From Bordetella parapertussis (GTDB lineage: Bacteria > Pseudomonadota > Gammaproteobacteria > Burkholderiales > Burkholderiaceae_C), in assembly GCA_945899335.1 (NCBI GenBank), contig CAMDIP010000002.1, forward strand, positions 1-27,293: 27,293 bases of DNA, given 5' to 3'. The notes under the pieces were generated by a model. That model was not told the origin of the DNA. It did no database searches and saw only the letters and a program-made list of their open reading frames with translations. Positions within the stretch are counted from its first letter, which is position 1. The number at the start of each line of letters is the position of its first letter. Shown piece after piece: positions 1-7,725 of this stretch. A program made the position numbers and the translations under genes.

Positions 1-935
1 TCGACCGCCTGCCCGCCTTGTGGGCTGTCTGGGGTACTTTGGTTGCACAACAAGACCAAATCACAACCGGCTTGCAATGCCGTCACAGCGGCCTCGGTGT
101 AGCTCACCTCTTTGCCATCGATCAAACGTGCGCCAGCCATGGACAAATCGTCGCTGAAGACCGCGCCCTGAAAGCCGAGTTGGTGACGCAAGATGTCTTT
201 GAGCCAACGCGCTGAGAAACCCGCTGGCCGCGCATCCACCTTGGGGTAAATGACGTGTGCTGGCATGACGCTGGTCAAACTGGTGGTCAACCACGCGTAA
301 GGCAAGGCGTCGTCATGCAAGATGGCCTTCAAGCTGCGCTTGTCGACAGGAATGTCGGTATGCGAGTCGGCCTTCACAAAACCATGCCCAGGGAAATGCT
401 TGCCGCAATTGGCCATACCGGCTTGTAACAAGCCGTGCATCAGGCTTTTGGCCAGCACACCCACCATGCGCGGATCGCGCGAAAAAGCGCGGTCGCCAAT
501 CACGCCGCTGGTGCCAAAGTCCAAGTCCAGCACAGGCGTGAAGCTGAAATCAACGCCGCAAGCACGCAACTCAGAGGCAAGTACGTAGCCGCAGGCGGTG
601 GCTGCGTTGGTAGCGTTCAAAGCGCCACTGCCGGGTAAATCTTGGTCGTCCTCGAACCAAAGATGTCCCAACTCCGCCATGGCTGGCAAATGTGTGAAGC
701 CATCGGTGCGAAAGCGCTGTACCCGCCCGCCCTCGTGGTCCACGCAAATCAAAGCATCGGGTCGCACACGCTTGATGTCAGCGCACAAAGCCGTGAGTTG
801 CTGGCGGTCTGCCCAGTTGCGGGCAAACAAGATCATCCCGCCACACAGTGGGTGCGCCAAGCGGCGACGGTCGGTGTCGCTGAGCGCGGTGCCAGCGATG
901 TCCAAAATCAGGGGGGCGTGTTTCACAGTGGTCAT
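1..935 (-). CDS. nagZ: Beta-N-acetylhexosaminidase NagZ (3' end cut by window edge)
   Basis: Cytoplasmic glycoside hydrolase family 3 enzyme that removes N-acetylglucosamine from anhydromuropeptides during peptidoglycan recycling. The 311 residues present cover most of a protein that is usually about 340-370 aa; the C-terminus lies outside the window. Visible family motifs are VDHEGGRVQRF (residues 66-75), KHFPGHG (179-185, the conserved Lys-His loop) and SDDLSMAG (261-268), whose Asp is the expected nucleophile. The ATG at 935 sits 3 nt after the acpS stop, and no strong ribosome binding site is seen, so coupling to acpS is likely. It is the last visible gene of the lepA-lepB-rnc-era-recO-pdxJ-acpS-nagZ series, an order known from betaproteobacteria. 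The identification is firm. Confidence 0.95.
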   Translation of the reverse strand, partial: MTTVKHAPLILDIAGTALSDTDRRRLAHPLCGGMILFARNWADRQQLTALCADIKRVRPDALICVDHEGGRVQRFRTDGFTHLPAMAELGHLWFEDDQDLPGSGALNATNAATACGYVLASELRACGVDFSFTPVLDLDFGTSGVIGDRAFSRDPRMVGVLAKSLMHGLLQAGMANCGKHFPGHGFVKADSHTDIPVDKRSLKAILHDDALPYAWLTTSLTSVMPAHVIYPKVDARPAGFSARWLKDILRHQLGFQGAVFSDDLSMAGARLIDGKEVSYTEAAVTALQAGCDLVLLCNQSTPDSPQGGQAV

Positions 936-938
936 GGT

Positions 939-1343
939 TCAAGCAGCGGTTTGTTCAACTATGACATGGCTGGTGGCGTAGTCGGTTTCGTCACTGAGGG
1001 TGACATGGGCACGCAGTTGGCGCGCGGCGAACCATTCTTGCAAAGCGCCATGCAGCACGATGGTGGGTTGGCCACTGGGCAAACGCCCCACCTCACAATG
1101 CCGCCAAGTCATGGGCATTCGCATCCCCAATCCGATGGCTTTGCTGAAGGCCTCTTTCACCGAAAAACGCGTTGCCAAAAAACGCACCCCACGGTCTGGC
1201 CAGCGAGCGCTTCGGACGCGAAAGGTTTGCATCTCGGCCTCACTCAGCACCTTTTGGGCAAAGCGTTCGCCGTGGCGATCGAAGGCGGCACGGATGCGGC
1301 GGATGTCGCAAATATCGGTGCCAATGCCATAAATTTGGCTCAT
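939..1343 (-). CDS. acpS: Holo-[acyl-carrier-protein] synthase AcpS
   Basis: Transfers the 4'-phosphopantetheine arm of coenzyme A to the serine of apo-ACP, activating the product of acpP located about 10 kb away in this window. At 134 aa it has the usual length for a short AcpS-type phosphopantetheinyl transferase. It shows the N-terminal GIGTDICDI motif with the metal-binding Asp (residues 6-14) and the second signature [11 protein letters not shown], whose Glu also binds metal. The ATG overlaps the stop of pdxJ by 4 nt (1340-1343), which implies translational coupling and fixes the start. The adjacency pdxJ-acpS is widespread in proteobacteria. Nothing is unusual in the sequence. Confidence 0.95.
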   Translation of the reverse strand: MSQIYGIGTDICDIRRIRAAFDRHGERFAQKVLSEAEMQTFRVRSARWPDRGVRFLATRFSVKEAFSKAIGLGMRMPMTWRHCEVGRLPSGQPTIVLHGALQEWFAARQLRAHVTLSDETDYATSHVIVEQTAA

Positions 1344-2074
1344 GGTTGGAGGCAGTCCAAATAGGCTTTCACCGTTTCGGTGTAGCCCATTTCCAAGGCG
1401 TCGGCCATCAAGGCGTGGCCAATTGACACCTCTTTCACATCATGGACTGCTTGCACAAAGTCACGTAAATTGGCCAAGTTCAGGTCGTGTCCCGCATTGA
1501 CTTGCAGGCCCACCGCAAGCGCCGCCTTGGCGGTTTCTGCGAACTTGGCCAACATCGCCGCGCCTTGGGGCGTGCCATGGTTGGCCGCATAAGGCTCGGT
1601 ATAAAGCTCCACGCGGTCAGCGCCCACTTCCTTTGCAAACACCATGGCAGAAGGGTCTGCATCCATGAACAGACTGACCCGTGCACCCCAAGCTTGGGCC
1701 TGTGCGATCAGGGGTCTCAGTCGTTCAGCGTTCTCGGGAAAGCGCCAACCGTGGTCAGAGGTGAACTGACCTTCGGCATCAGGCACGAAGGTCACTTGCT
1801 GAGGACGCACTTTTTCAACCAAGGCCATGAGGTTGTGAAAAGGGTTGCCCTCGATATTGAACTCGCGGTCTGGCCATGCTTTGAGCAACTCCGCCAAATC
1901 GAACACATCGCTGTCGCGGATATGGCGTTGGTCCGGCCGAGGGTGCACCGTGATGCCGTGGGCACCCGATTGCAAACACAGTGTGGCTGCACGGGTGACG
2001 CTGGGAATGCCCAAATGGCGGGTGTTACGCACCAGCGCAACTTTGTTCAGATTGACAGATAAATGGGTGTTCAT
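1340..2074 (-). CDS. pdxJ: Pyridoxine 5'-phosphate synthase PdxJ
   Basis: Condenses 1-deoxy-D-xylulose 5-phosphate with 3-amino-2-oxopropyl phosphate to give pyridoxine 5'-phosphate in the DXP-dependent vitamin B6 pathway. At 244 aa it matches the family. It has the N-terminal [13 protein letters not shown] form typical of betaproteobacteria, HPRPDQRHI, the EFNIEGNP segment with a catalytic Glu, and VNAGHDLN with the active-site His near the C-terminus. The frame stays open upstream to 2257, but that extension lies entirely inside recO and lacks PdxJ similarity. The ATG at 2074 overlaps the recO stop by 4 nt (2071-2074), so I chose it. Confidence 0.95.
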   Translation of the reverse strand: MNTHLSVNLNKVALVRNTRHLGIPSVTRAATLCLQSGAHGITVHPRPDQRHIRDSDVFDLAELLKAWPDREFNIEGNPFHNLMALVEKVRPQQVTFVPDAEGQFTSDHGWRFPENAERLRPLIAQAQAWGARVSLFMDADPSAMVFAKEVGADRVELYTEPYAANHGTPQGAAMLAKFAETAKAALAVGLQVNAGHDLNLANLRDFVQAVHDVKEVSIGHALMADALEMGYTETVKAYLDCLQP

Positions 2075-2865
2075 AAAGCTTGTAATTCCATCATCACTTG
2101 GCGGGTGCGCAAGCTGTTGACGCCGCAATGGTAGTGCAAGAGGTTGCGCAGCTGGGTTTGCAGCGCACTGCGCAACTCGGGCGCGAACTCGGCGCAACAA
2201 CGCAGCAAGGCGGTCAAGGGCGCATCGCTGGCAAGCGCACCATGCAACTGCAGCCAATGGCTGCCGCGCAAAGCAACGCCCTCCTCCACGGCTCTGAGCC
2301 CGCCTTCTGCAAACAAGGCATAGCTGGCTTGTGTTTGCAGCGCTTGCAAGGTCAAGGTTTGCACCGACAGGTCTGGTAAAAAACCAATGTCTCGCAGCAG
2401 CAGCAACTCAAAGGCTCGCAACAAAGGCGCGATGGTGTTGTCTAAGCCACTGGCCAAGACCTTGACGGTCTGGCGGTAGGTGTCAAACAAAGCGGGATGG
2501 GGGTCGTCACGGGCCAATAAGCGCAACAAGAGTTCATTCAGGTAATAGCCCGACAGCAAGGCCTCGCCGCTGGGCATGACATGGCCACCCGCCCACTCGG
2601 CGCTCTTCAAGGTACGAATTTCAGCGTCACCGCCATAAGAAAGCGACAGCGGTTGCAGGGGCAGCAACACGGCCCGCAAATTGGAGGTGGGGCGTTTGGC
2701 ACCTTTGGCGACCAAGGCCACACGCCCGTGGTGGCGGGTCAGGACTTCCAATATGCGGCTGGATTCGCTCCAGTCGTAGTGGTGGAGCACAAAAGCGGGT
2801 TCATCCAGAACCCGAAGCGCAGCCGCTTTACTCGTAGCCAAAGCTGCGCACCCGCGCTTCGTCAT
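2071..2865 (-). CDS. recO: DNA repair protein RecO
   Basis: RecO promotes RecA loading on SSB-coated single-stranded DNA and strand annealing in the RecFOR pathway. The 264-aa product shows the family's N-terminal OB-fold region with [14 protein letters not shown] and [16 protein letters not shown] (about residues 27-61), then the helical C-terminal domain with the typical [11 protein letters not shown] segment. The zinc-binding cysteines found in many RecO proteins are not clearly seen, as is common in proteobacteria. The ATG at 2865 lies 38 nt inside the 3' end of era; no later in-frame ATG would keep the conserved N-terminus. Its stop overlaps the pdxJ start. The N-terminal 20 residues are poorly conserved, so the exact start is less certain than the identity. 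Confidence 0.92.
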   Translation of the reverse strand: MTKRGCAALATSKAAALRVLDEPAFVLHHYDWSESSRILEVLTRHHGRVALVAKGAKRPTSNLRAVLLPLQPLSLSYGGDAEIRTLKSAEWAGGHVMPSGEALLSGYYLNELLLRLLARDDPHPALFDTYRQTVKVLASGLDNTIAPLLRAFELLLLRDIGFLPDLSVQTLTLQALQTQASYALFAEGGLRAVEEGVALRGSHWLQLHGALASDAPLTALLRCCAEFAPELRSALQTQLRNLLHYHCGVNSLRTRQVMMELQAL

Positions 2866-3754
2866 CGGCCCAGCCCGAGCGCACTTTCACCCACAGTTCG
2901 ATGAACACTTTGGCATCCATCAGTTTTTCTAATTCTTGGCGAGCGAGTGTGCCAATTTGCTTCAAGCGCTCACCGCCCTCACCGATCACCATGGCTTTGT
3001 GGCCATCGCGCTCGACCACGATGGTGGCAGCGATGCGCACCATGCGCGACACCGTCTTACCTGGCTCCTCGGTGAATTTATCGATGATGACGGTGGAGGT
3101 GTAGGGTAGCTCGTCGCCCGTGAAGCGAAACAGTTTTTCGCGGATGATTTCACTGGCCAAAAACTTTTCACTGCGGTCTGTGAGTTCGTCCTCGCTGTAC
3201 CACCATGGTTGCTCAGGCAAATAGGCTTGGCACTGGGTCAGCAAGCGCTCAATATCCTTGGCGTTTTTCGCCGACATCGGCATGAACTGCGCAAAAGGGT
3301 GACGTGTTTGCATCTCTTGCAGCCAAGGTGCAATGTCCTCTCGGCGATGCACTTTATCGAGCTTGTTGGCAATCAACAAAGCTGGAATACCTTTCTTCAA
3401 CAACGCCAGCACCTTGGCGTCGGCCTGTGCAAAACTGCCCGCATTGACCACAAACAACACCAAGTCCACATCGCTGACAGCACCCACCACAGTTTTGTTG
3501 AGCGAGCGGTTCAGGGCATTGGCATGGTCGGTCTGAAAGCCGGGGGTGTCGACAAAAATAAACTGCGTCTCGCCCGTGGTGCGGATGCCAGTGATGCGGT
3601 GGCGGGTGGTTTGCGCTTTGCGAGAGGTGATGCTGATTTTTTGTCCCACCAAGGCATTCAGCAAGGTGGACTTGCCCACATTGGGCTTGCCCACAATCGC
3701 CACCAAACCGCAGCGTTGCGTACCTGTCAATGCAGGTATTGAATGTTCTGTCAT
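2828..3754 (-). CDS. era: GTPase Era
   Basis: Essential GTPase that binds the 3' end of 16S rRNA and helps mature the 30S subunit. The G1 motif GKPNVGKST lies at residues 22-30, followed by DTPG (G3) and NKLD (G4). The C-terminal KH RNA-binding domain contains the [11 protein letters not shown] loop near residues 250-262. The frame is open upstream to 3775, but I place the start at the ATG at 3754 (308 aa): it overlaps the rnc stop by 4 nt, has an AGGAG 8 nt upstream, and gives the usual Era length. The rnc-era pairing is classical, since RNase III and Era both act in rRNA processing and ribosome assembly. Confidence 0.95.
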   Translation of the reverse strand: MTEHSIPALTGTQRCGLVAIVGKPNVGKSTLLNALVGQKISITSRKAQTTRHRITGIRTTGETQFIFVDTPGFQTDHANALNRSLNKTVVGAVSDVDLVLFVVNAGSFAQADAKVLALLKKGIPALLIANKLDKVHRREDIAPWLQEMQTRHPFAQFMPMSAKNAKDIERLLTQCQAYLPEQPWWYSEDELTDRSEKFLASEIIREKLFRFTGDELPYTSTVIIDKFTEEPGKTVSRMVRIAATIVVERDGHKAMVIGEGGERLKQIGTLARQELEKLMDAKVFIELWVKVRSGWADDEARVRSFGYE

Positions 3755-4449
3755 AAAGGATGCTCCTGCAGCCATTGGAGCATGGCGGCAGCGGCCGCTT
3801 GCTCGCCGCTGCGGCGCGAGTTGCCTATGCCGCGCTGGGCTTGCTTTAGCTCAACGATTTCGCACTCAACATCGAAGGTCTGTTGGTGTGCCGCACCCGT
3901 GGTACCTGCCACACGGTAGATGGGCAGTTGCATACGTCGTGATTGCAACAACTCTTGCAATTCGGTTTTGGGATCTTTGGCGGCAGCTGTCATGGTCGGA
4001 GAGATGGCCACCTTGTCAAACAAGCGCAGCACCAAGCCTTCTGCTGCTGGGTAACCTGCGTCCATCAGTACCGCGCCAATGATGGCTTCCAAGGCATCAG
4101 CCAAGATTGAGGAACGCTGCTGGCCACCCGAGCGCATCTCGCCCTCGCCCAAACGGATCAAGCCGCTCAAGCCTAAGTCGAGCGCCAAACGGTGCAAGGT
4201 ATCTTGCTTGACCAAATTGGCGCGTACACGGGAGAGGTCGCCCTCGGGTTGGTCGTGCAAACCAGTAAAGAGCATGCGCGACACCGCCAAATTGAGCACC
4301 GAGTCGCCTAAAAACTCCAAACGCTCATTGTGTTGGCTGCTGAAACTGCGGTGGGTCAACGCCAGCTCAAGCAACTGAGGCTGGGCAAAGCGGTGCTGTA
4401 ACCTGTCTTGCAAGCCCGAGGTGGTCAACTTCTCATGCACCTCGGCCAT
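3751..4449 (-). CDS. rnc: Ribonuclease III
   Basis: Double-strand-specific endoribonuclease that processes rRNA precursors and structured mRNAs. The 232-aa product has the signature [10 protein letters not shown] (residues 41-50, including acidic metal ligands E42, E45 and D49) and the second acidic patch [10 protein letters not shown] (118-127, D118 and E121). A C-terminal double-stranded-RNA-binding domain spans roughly 155-228 and ends in a Ala-rich helix. The ATG lies 2 nt after the lepB stop. Overlap with era by 4 nt indicates coupled translation. In other bacteria RNase III cleaves its own operon leader; I did not find an obvious long duplex directly upstream, because lepB abuts it. Confidence 0.96.
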   Translation of the reverse strand: MAEVHEKLTTSGLQDRLQHRFAQPQLLELALTHRSFSSQHNERLEFLGDSVLNLAVSRMLFTGLHDQPEGDLSRVRANLVKQDTLHRLALDLGLSGLIRLGEGEMRSGGQQRSSILADALEAIIGAVLMDAGYPAAEGLVLRLFDKVAISPTMTAAAKDPKTELQELLQSRRMQLPIYRVAGTTGAAHQQTFDVECEIVELKQAQRGIGNSRRSGEQAAAAAMLQWLQEHPL

Positions 4450-4451
4450 CG

Positions 4452-5456
4452 TCAGTCAAAACCACCAACTCGGCTGGGATTGCCAAAATTCATCCACACA
4501 AAAAAAGCTTTACCCACAATGTTTTGGTCGGGCACAAAGCCCCAGTAGCGGGAATCCAAGGAGTTATCGCGGTTGTCACCCATCAGAAAATAGTGACCGA
4601 CAGGCACTTTACAAATAAAACCTTCAACGTTGTACGTGCAATTTTCTTTGTAGGCAAAGTCATCAATGCCACTCACAAAAGCCGGCGCACGGTCTTCGTT
4701 GAGCAATCGATGGACTCGCAGATTTTGCATATCCGAAGGTGTGCTGCCAATCGGCAAGGGTTCCTCGAACTGCTTGCTGTAGCGCATATTGTCAGCGTCG
4801 AAGAATTCGGGAACCGAGGTTTTGGCTACGGCTTGACCATTGATGGTGAGTCGCTTATTGATATAGGCGATCTCGTCGCCAGGGATGCCAATCACGCGCT
4901 TGATGTAGTCCAAACTGGGCTTGGGTGGGTAGCGAAACACCATCACATCGCCACGCTGCACCGCGTTGCCGTCGGTCAGCTTGCGGTTGATGACGGGTAA
5001 TCGAATGCCGTAATGGAATTTGTTCACCAAAATCAAGTCGCCCACATGCAATGTGGGAATCATGGAGCCCGAGGGAATTTTGAAAGGCTCAAACAAGAAA
5101 GAGCGCAAGATGAAAACCGCCACGATGACGGGAAACAAACCTGCGGTCCAATCCAACCACCACGGTTGGCGGTACATCTCTTCCAACTTGGCCGCAAGCT
5201 GCTGGTGCTCAGGCGGGGTGGCGATGCCTTGTTGCATCAACTCTTGTTCACGCTTGGCATACTGTTCTTGCAAAGCTTGGGCCGAGCGTTGACGCTTGGG
5301 CCAAAAATACAATTTTTCTGCCACCCAATACACGCCCGTGACAATGGTGGCCATGAATAACAGCAAAGCAAAATTGCCTTCCACAATGCCAGCGTACCAA
5401 GCGCCTGCATAGCCTACAAAGCCGGCCAAGACCAAGCCGGTGAGAGCGGCGATCAA
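4452..5456 (-). CDS. lepB: Signal peptidase I LepB (TTG start)
   Basis: Inner-membrane serine protease that removes signal peptides from exported proteins. Using the TTG at 5456 the protein is 334 aa. Two N-terminal membrane stretches (about residues 3-22 and 29-45) precede a cytoplasmic charged, Gln/Glu-rich segment (50-95), a further membrane segment (105-120) and the periplasmic catalytic domain. The Ser-Lys dyad is S131 in PSGSMIPTL and K186 in [12 protein letters not shown]; box E is [15 protein letters not shown] (292-306). The frame is open to 5588, but that would overlap lepA by 136 nt. The TTG overlaps the lepA stop as TTGA and has an AGGTGGAAG sequence just upstream; the first internal ATG (5354) would remove the first membrane segment. 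Confidence 0.93.
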   Translation of the reverse strand: MIAALTGLVLAGFVGYAGAWYAGIVEGNFALLLFMATIVTGVYWVAEKLYFWPKRQRSAQALQEQYAKREQELMQQGIATPPEHQQLAAKLEEMYRQPWWLDWTAGLFPVIVAVFILRSFLFEPFKIPSGSMIPTLHVGDLILVNKFHYGIRLPVINRKLTDGNAVQRGDVMVFRYPPKPSLDYIKRVIGIPGDEIAYINKRLTINGQAVAKTSVPEFFDADNMRYSKQFEEPLPIGSTPSDMQNLRVHRLLNEDRAPAFVSGIDDFAYKENCTYNVEGFICKVPVGHYFLMGDNRDNSLDSRYWGFVPDQNIVGKAFFVWMNFGNPSRVGGFD

Positions 5457-7261
5457 TCTTCCACCTGCAATATCGCCAAAAAGGCCTCTTGGGGCACTTC
5501 TACCGATCCAATTTGTTTCATGCGTTTCTTGCCTGCCTTTTGTTTCTCTAAAAGTTTGCGCTTGCGACTGATGTCGCCACCATAGCATTTTGCCAGCACG
5601 TTTTTACGCAAGGCTTTGATGGTTTCGCGTGAAATGATATTGGCGCCAATCGCCGCTTGGATGGCAACATCAAACATTTGGCGGCTGATGATTTCACGCA
5701 TTTTGGAGACCACCGCGCGGCCACGGTACTGTGACTGGCTACGGTGAACAATGATGGACAAGGCGTCGACGCGTTCGCCGTTCAACAAAATATCCACCTT
5801 CACCACATCAGCGGCGCGGTACTCCTTGAACTCGTAGTCCATGGAAGCGTAGCCTCGGCTCACACTTTTGAGCTTGTCAAAAAAGTCTAGAACGATTTCA
5901 CCCAAAGGCATTTCATAGGTGAGCATGACTTGGCGGCCGTGGTAGGCCATGTTCAGCTGCACCCCACGTTTTTGGTTAGCGAGGGTCATGACAGCGCCCA
6001 CATAGTCTTGTGGCATGTACAAATGCACGGTGACAATAGGCTCGCGGATTTCCTCCATTTTGCTGGCCTCGGGCATTTTGGAGGGGTTCTCCACCATGAT
6101 GACCTCGCCATCGGCTCGCATCACTTGGTACACCACACTGGGAGCGGTGGTGATGAGGTCTTGGTCGAATTCGCGCTCTAAACGCTCTTGCACGATCTCC
6201 ATATGCAGCAAGCCCAAAAAACCGCAGCGAAAGCCAAAACCCAAAGCTTGCGACACCTCGGGCTCGTAGCGCAATGAAGAATCGTTGAGCTTGAGTTTTT
6301 CCAAAGCGTCGCGCAAGGCGTCGTACTGGTTGGCTTCGGTGGGGTACAGGCCTGCAAACACCTGCGGCTGAATTTCCTTGAAGCCAGGCAAGGCTTGTAA
6401 TGCTGGCCCGAGGTTGTTGGGCAGTTTTTTCTCCAAGGTGATGGTGTCACCCACCTTGGCAGCTTGCAGTTCTTTGATACCAGCAATGATGTAACCCACC
6501 TCGCCCGCTTCCAGCGACTCACGCGACTCATTGGCTGGGGTGAACACACCCAGGTTGTCGGCGTTGTAGACCGCGTTGGTTGCCATCATCTTGAAGCGCT
6601 CACCCTTGGCCAAGCGGCCATCGACCACCCGCACCAGCATGACCACGCCCACATAGGTGTCGAACCAGCTGTCGACGATCATGGCGCGAAGAGGCCCGTC
6701 AGGGTTACCGCGTGGGGGAGGAATTTTGGCGATCACAGCCTCCAAGATCTCATCCACGCCCATGCCTGTTTTGGCCGAACAGGGGATCGCGTCACCAGCG
6801 TCAATGCCAATCACGTCTTCGATTTCGGTTTTGGCGTTCTCGGGGTCCGCCGAAGCCAAGTCCATCTTGTTGAGCACGGGCACCACCTCGACCCCTAAGT
6901 CGAGGGCGGTATAACAATTGGCCACCGTCTGTGCTTCCACGCCTTGGCTGGCATCCACCACCAACAAAGCGCCTTCGCACGCCGACAAAGAGCGGCTGAC
7001 CTCGTAGGAAAAGTCGACATGCCCGGGGGTGTCGATCAAATTGAGGTTGTAAATTTCGCCGTTTTTCGCTTTGTAGCGCAGTGAAGCGGTCTGCGCCTTG
7101 ATGGTTATCCCCCGCTCTTTTTCAATGTCCATCGAGTCGAGCACCTGGGCTTCCATCTCTCTGTCGCTCAAGCCGCCGCAGCGCTGAATCAAGCGGTCTG
7201 CCAGCGTGGATTTGCCATGATCAATGTGCGCAATGATGGAAAAATTTCTGATGTGGTTCAT
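5453..7261 (-). CDS. lepA: Elongation factor 4 (LepA), ribosome-associated GTPase
   Basis: Translational GTPase of the EF-G/EF4 family that acts on the 70S ribosome and affects initiation and back-translocation. At 602 aa it has full family length. G1 is AHIDHGKST (residues 11-19), G3 is DTPGHVDF, G4 is NKMD. The LepA-specific C-terminal domain is present, with the segment [18 protein letters not shown] close to the end. The ATG at 7261 is preceded in frame by a TTG at 7264; ATG is preferred. No clear Shine-Dalgarno is visible. Upstream lies a 464-nt gap with a minus-strand promoter-like sequence and a terminator only 46 nt before the start, which may control this operon. It ends overlapping lepB. 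Confidence 0.97.
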   Translation of the reverse strand: MNHIRNFSIIAHIDHGKSTLADRLIQRCGGLSDREMEAQVLDSMDIEKERGITIKAQTASLRYKAKNGEIYNLNLIDTPGHVDFSYEVSRSLSACEGALLVVDASQGVEAQTVANCYTALDLGVEVVPVLNKMDLASADPENAKTEIEDVIGIDAGDAIPCSAKTGMGVDEILEAVIAKIPPPRGNPDGPLRAMIVDSWFDTYVGVVMLVRVVDGRLAKGERFKMMATNAVYNADNLGVFTPANESRESLEAGEVGYIIAGIKELQAAKVGDTITLEKKLPNNLGPALQALPGFKEIQPQVFAGLYPTEANQYDALRDALEKLKLNDSSLRYEPEVSQALGFGFRCGFLGLLHMEIVQERLEREFDQDLITTAPSVVYQVMRADGEVIMVENPSKMPEASKMEEIREPIVTVHLYMPQDYVGAVMTLANQKRGVQLNMAYHGRQVMLTYEMPLGEIVLDFFDKLKSVSRGYASMDYEFKEYRAADVVKVDILLNGERVDALSIIVHRSQSQYRGRAVVSKMREIISRQMFDVAIQAAIGANIISRETIKALRKNVLAKCYGGDISRKRKLLEKQKAGKKRMKQIGSVEVPQEAFLAILQVED

Positions 7262-7306
7262 CAAGGCAAGCAGTTAAGTATTTGAATTTACAGAGGAGAA
7301 AAGCAT

Positions 7307-7336
7307 AAAAAAAGGCGCGTCAGGTTATGACGCGCC
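7307..7336 (-). terminator. Intrinsic terminator upstream of lepA
   Basis: Read on the minus strand, a perfect 9-bp stem (GGCGCGTCA paired with TGACGCGCC, loop of 5 nt, 7314-7336) is followed by seven T residues (7307-7313). This is a textbook Rho-independent terminator. It would end transcripts coming from mucD or from the promoter-like site near 7380, and it stands 46 nt before lepA. Either lepA has a start site in that short interval or it depends on readthrough. Confidence 0.85.
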
Positions 7337-7371
7337 CGGAACCAACAATCTATGGCAACTGCGATAGTTGG
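7307..7371 (-). ncRNA. Candidate small RNA or attenuator leader
   Basis: Between the promoter-like site and the terminator lies a unit of about 65 nt. On the minus strand its 5' part can form a stem in which CCAAC pairs with GTTGG, extended by ATC/GAT past one mismatch, and its 3' part is the terminator hairpin. Two stems ending in a T-run fit a small RNA, or a leader that attenuates lepA-lepB-rnc-era. I do not recognise it as a named family. Confidence 0.35.
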
Positions 7372-7377
7372 AGATTC

Positions 7378-7404
7378 ATTGTAGGGAAAAAGGCAGTTGC
7401 TCAA
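7378..7404 (-). promoter_or_regulatory. Putative sigma-70 promoter for a short RNA or for lepA
   Basis: On the minus strand there is a -10-like TACAAT (7378-7383) and a -35-like TTGAGC (7399-7404) with a 15-nt spacer, a little short. Transcription would begin near 7371 and meet the terminator after about 65 nt. An 8-bp inverted repeat, GCAACTGC at 7355-7362 and GCAGTTGC at 7393-7400, brackets the -10 and could be an operator. This is inference from sequence only. Confidence 0.45.
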
Positions 7405-7453
7405 AGTCCTTACAAGTCCCTCGAGCCATCGTTGCGACCCTGCCACACAGAAT

Positions 7454-7473
7454 TTATTCACAACTTATCCACA
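7454..7473 (+). promoter_or_regulatory. Two tandem DnaA-box matches
   Basis: TTATTCACA (7454-7462) and TTATCCACA (7465-7473) are in the same orientation, starting 11 bp apart. The second is the perfect consensus 9-mer and the first differs at one position. They lie about 90 bp from an AT-rich stretch. Binding by DnaA is plausible but untested; function (titration site, gene control, chance) is unknown. Confidence 0.5.
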
Positions 7474-7725
7474 GAATCAGCGCGAAAACAACAGAACAAC
7501 TTGTGGGTGAGCTGTGGAGCGTTGGGGGGAAAGTCTTGGGAATCTCGCATGGTGGTCATTTGCCGTCTTTTTATATCAATTTCAATTTTTATAGTTGATT
7601 CTTTAGATGATTTTATAATTAAGGAATGCGGTCTCACACAGATCGGAAAAATAGAAAAATATTTTCAAATCGTTGGGCGAATCCGTCAAACAACATCAAG
7701 GGTAAACCCTTTGTTTTCAAAGGCT

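Larger units (their letters stand above)
7262..7725. other. Long intergenic region between mucD and lepA
   Basis: This 464-nt gap is large compared with the 1-100 nt gaps around it. It holds no convincing protein gene. Contents that can be seen: a minus-strand hairpin plus T-run at 7307-7336; a minus-strand promoter-like sequence at 7378-7404 flanked by an 8-bp inverted repeat (7355-7362 and 7393-7400); two DnaA-box matches at 7454-7473; a 33-codon minus-strand frame at 7458-7559 of doubtful status; and a markedly AT-rich stretch from about 7560 to 7660. In relatives this space can carry extra genes; here I detect no gene remnant. Confidence 0.7.

Noticed and set aside
642..1364. 240-codon plus-strand open frame
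   Set aside because: It lies opposite nagZ and acpS, which have clear motifs, and its composition is that of a reverse-strand shadow.
7262..7725. Chromosomal replication origin
   Set aside because: Only two good DnaA boxes; dnaA, dnaN, rpmH and gidA are absent and gene direction does not switch here.
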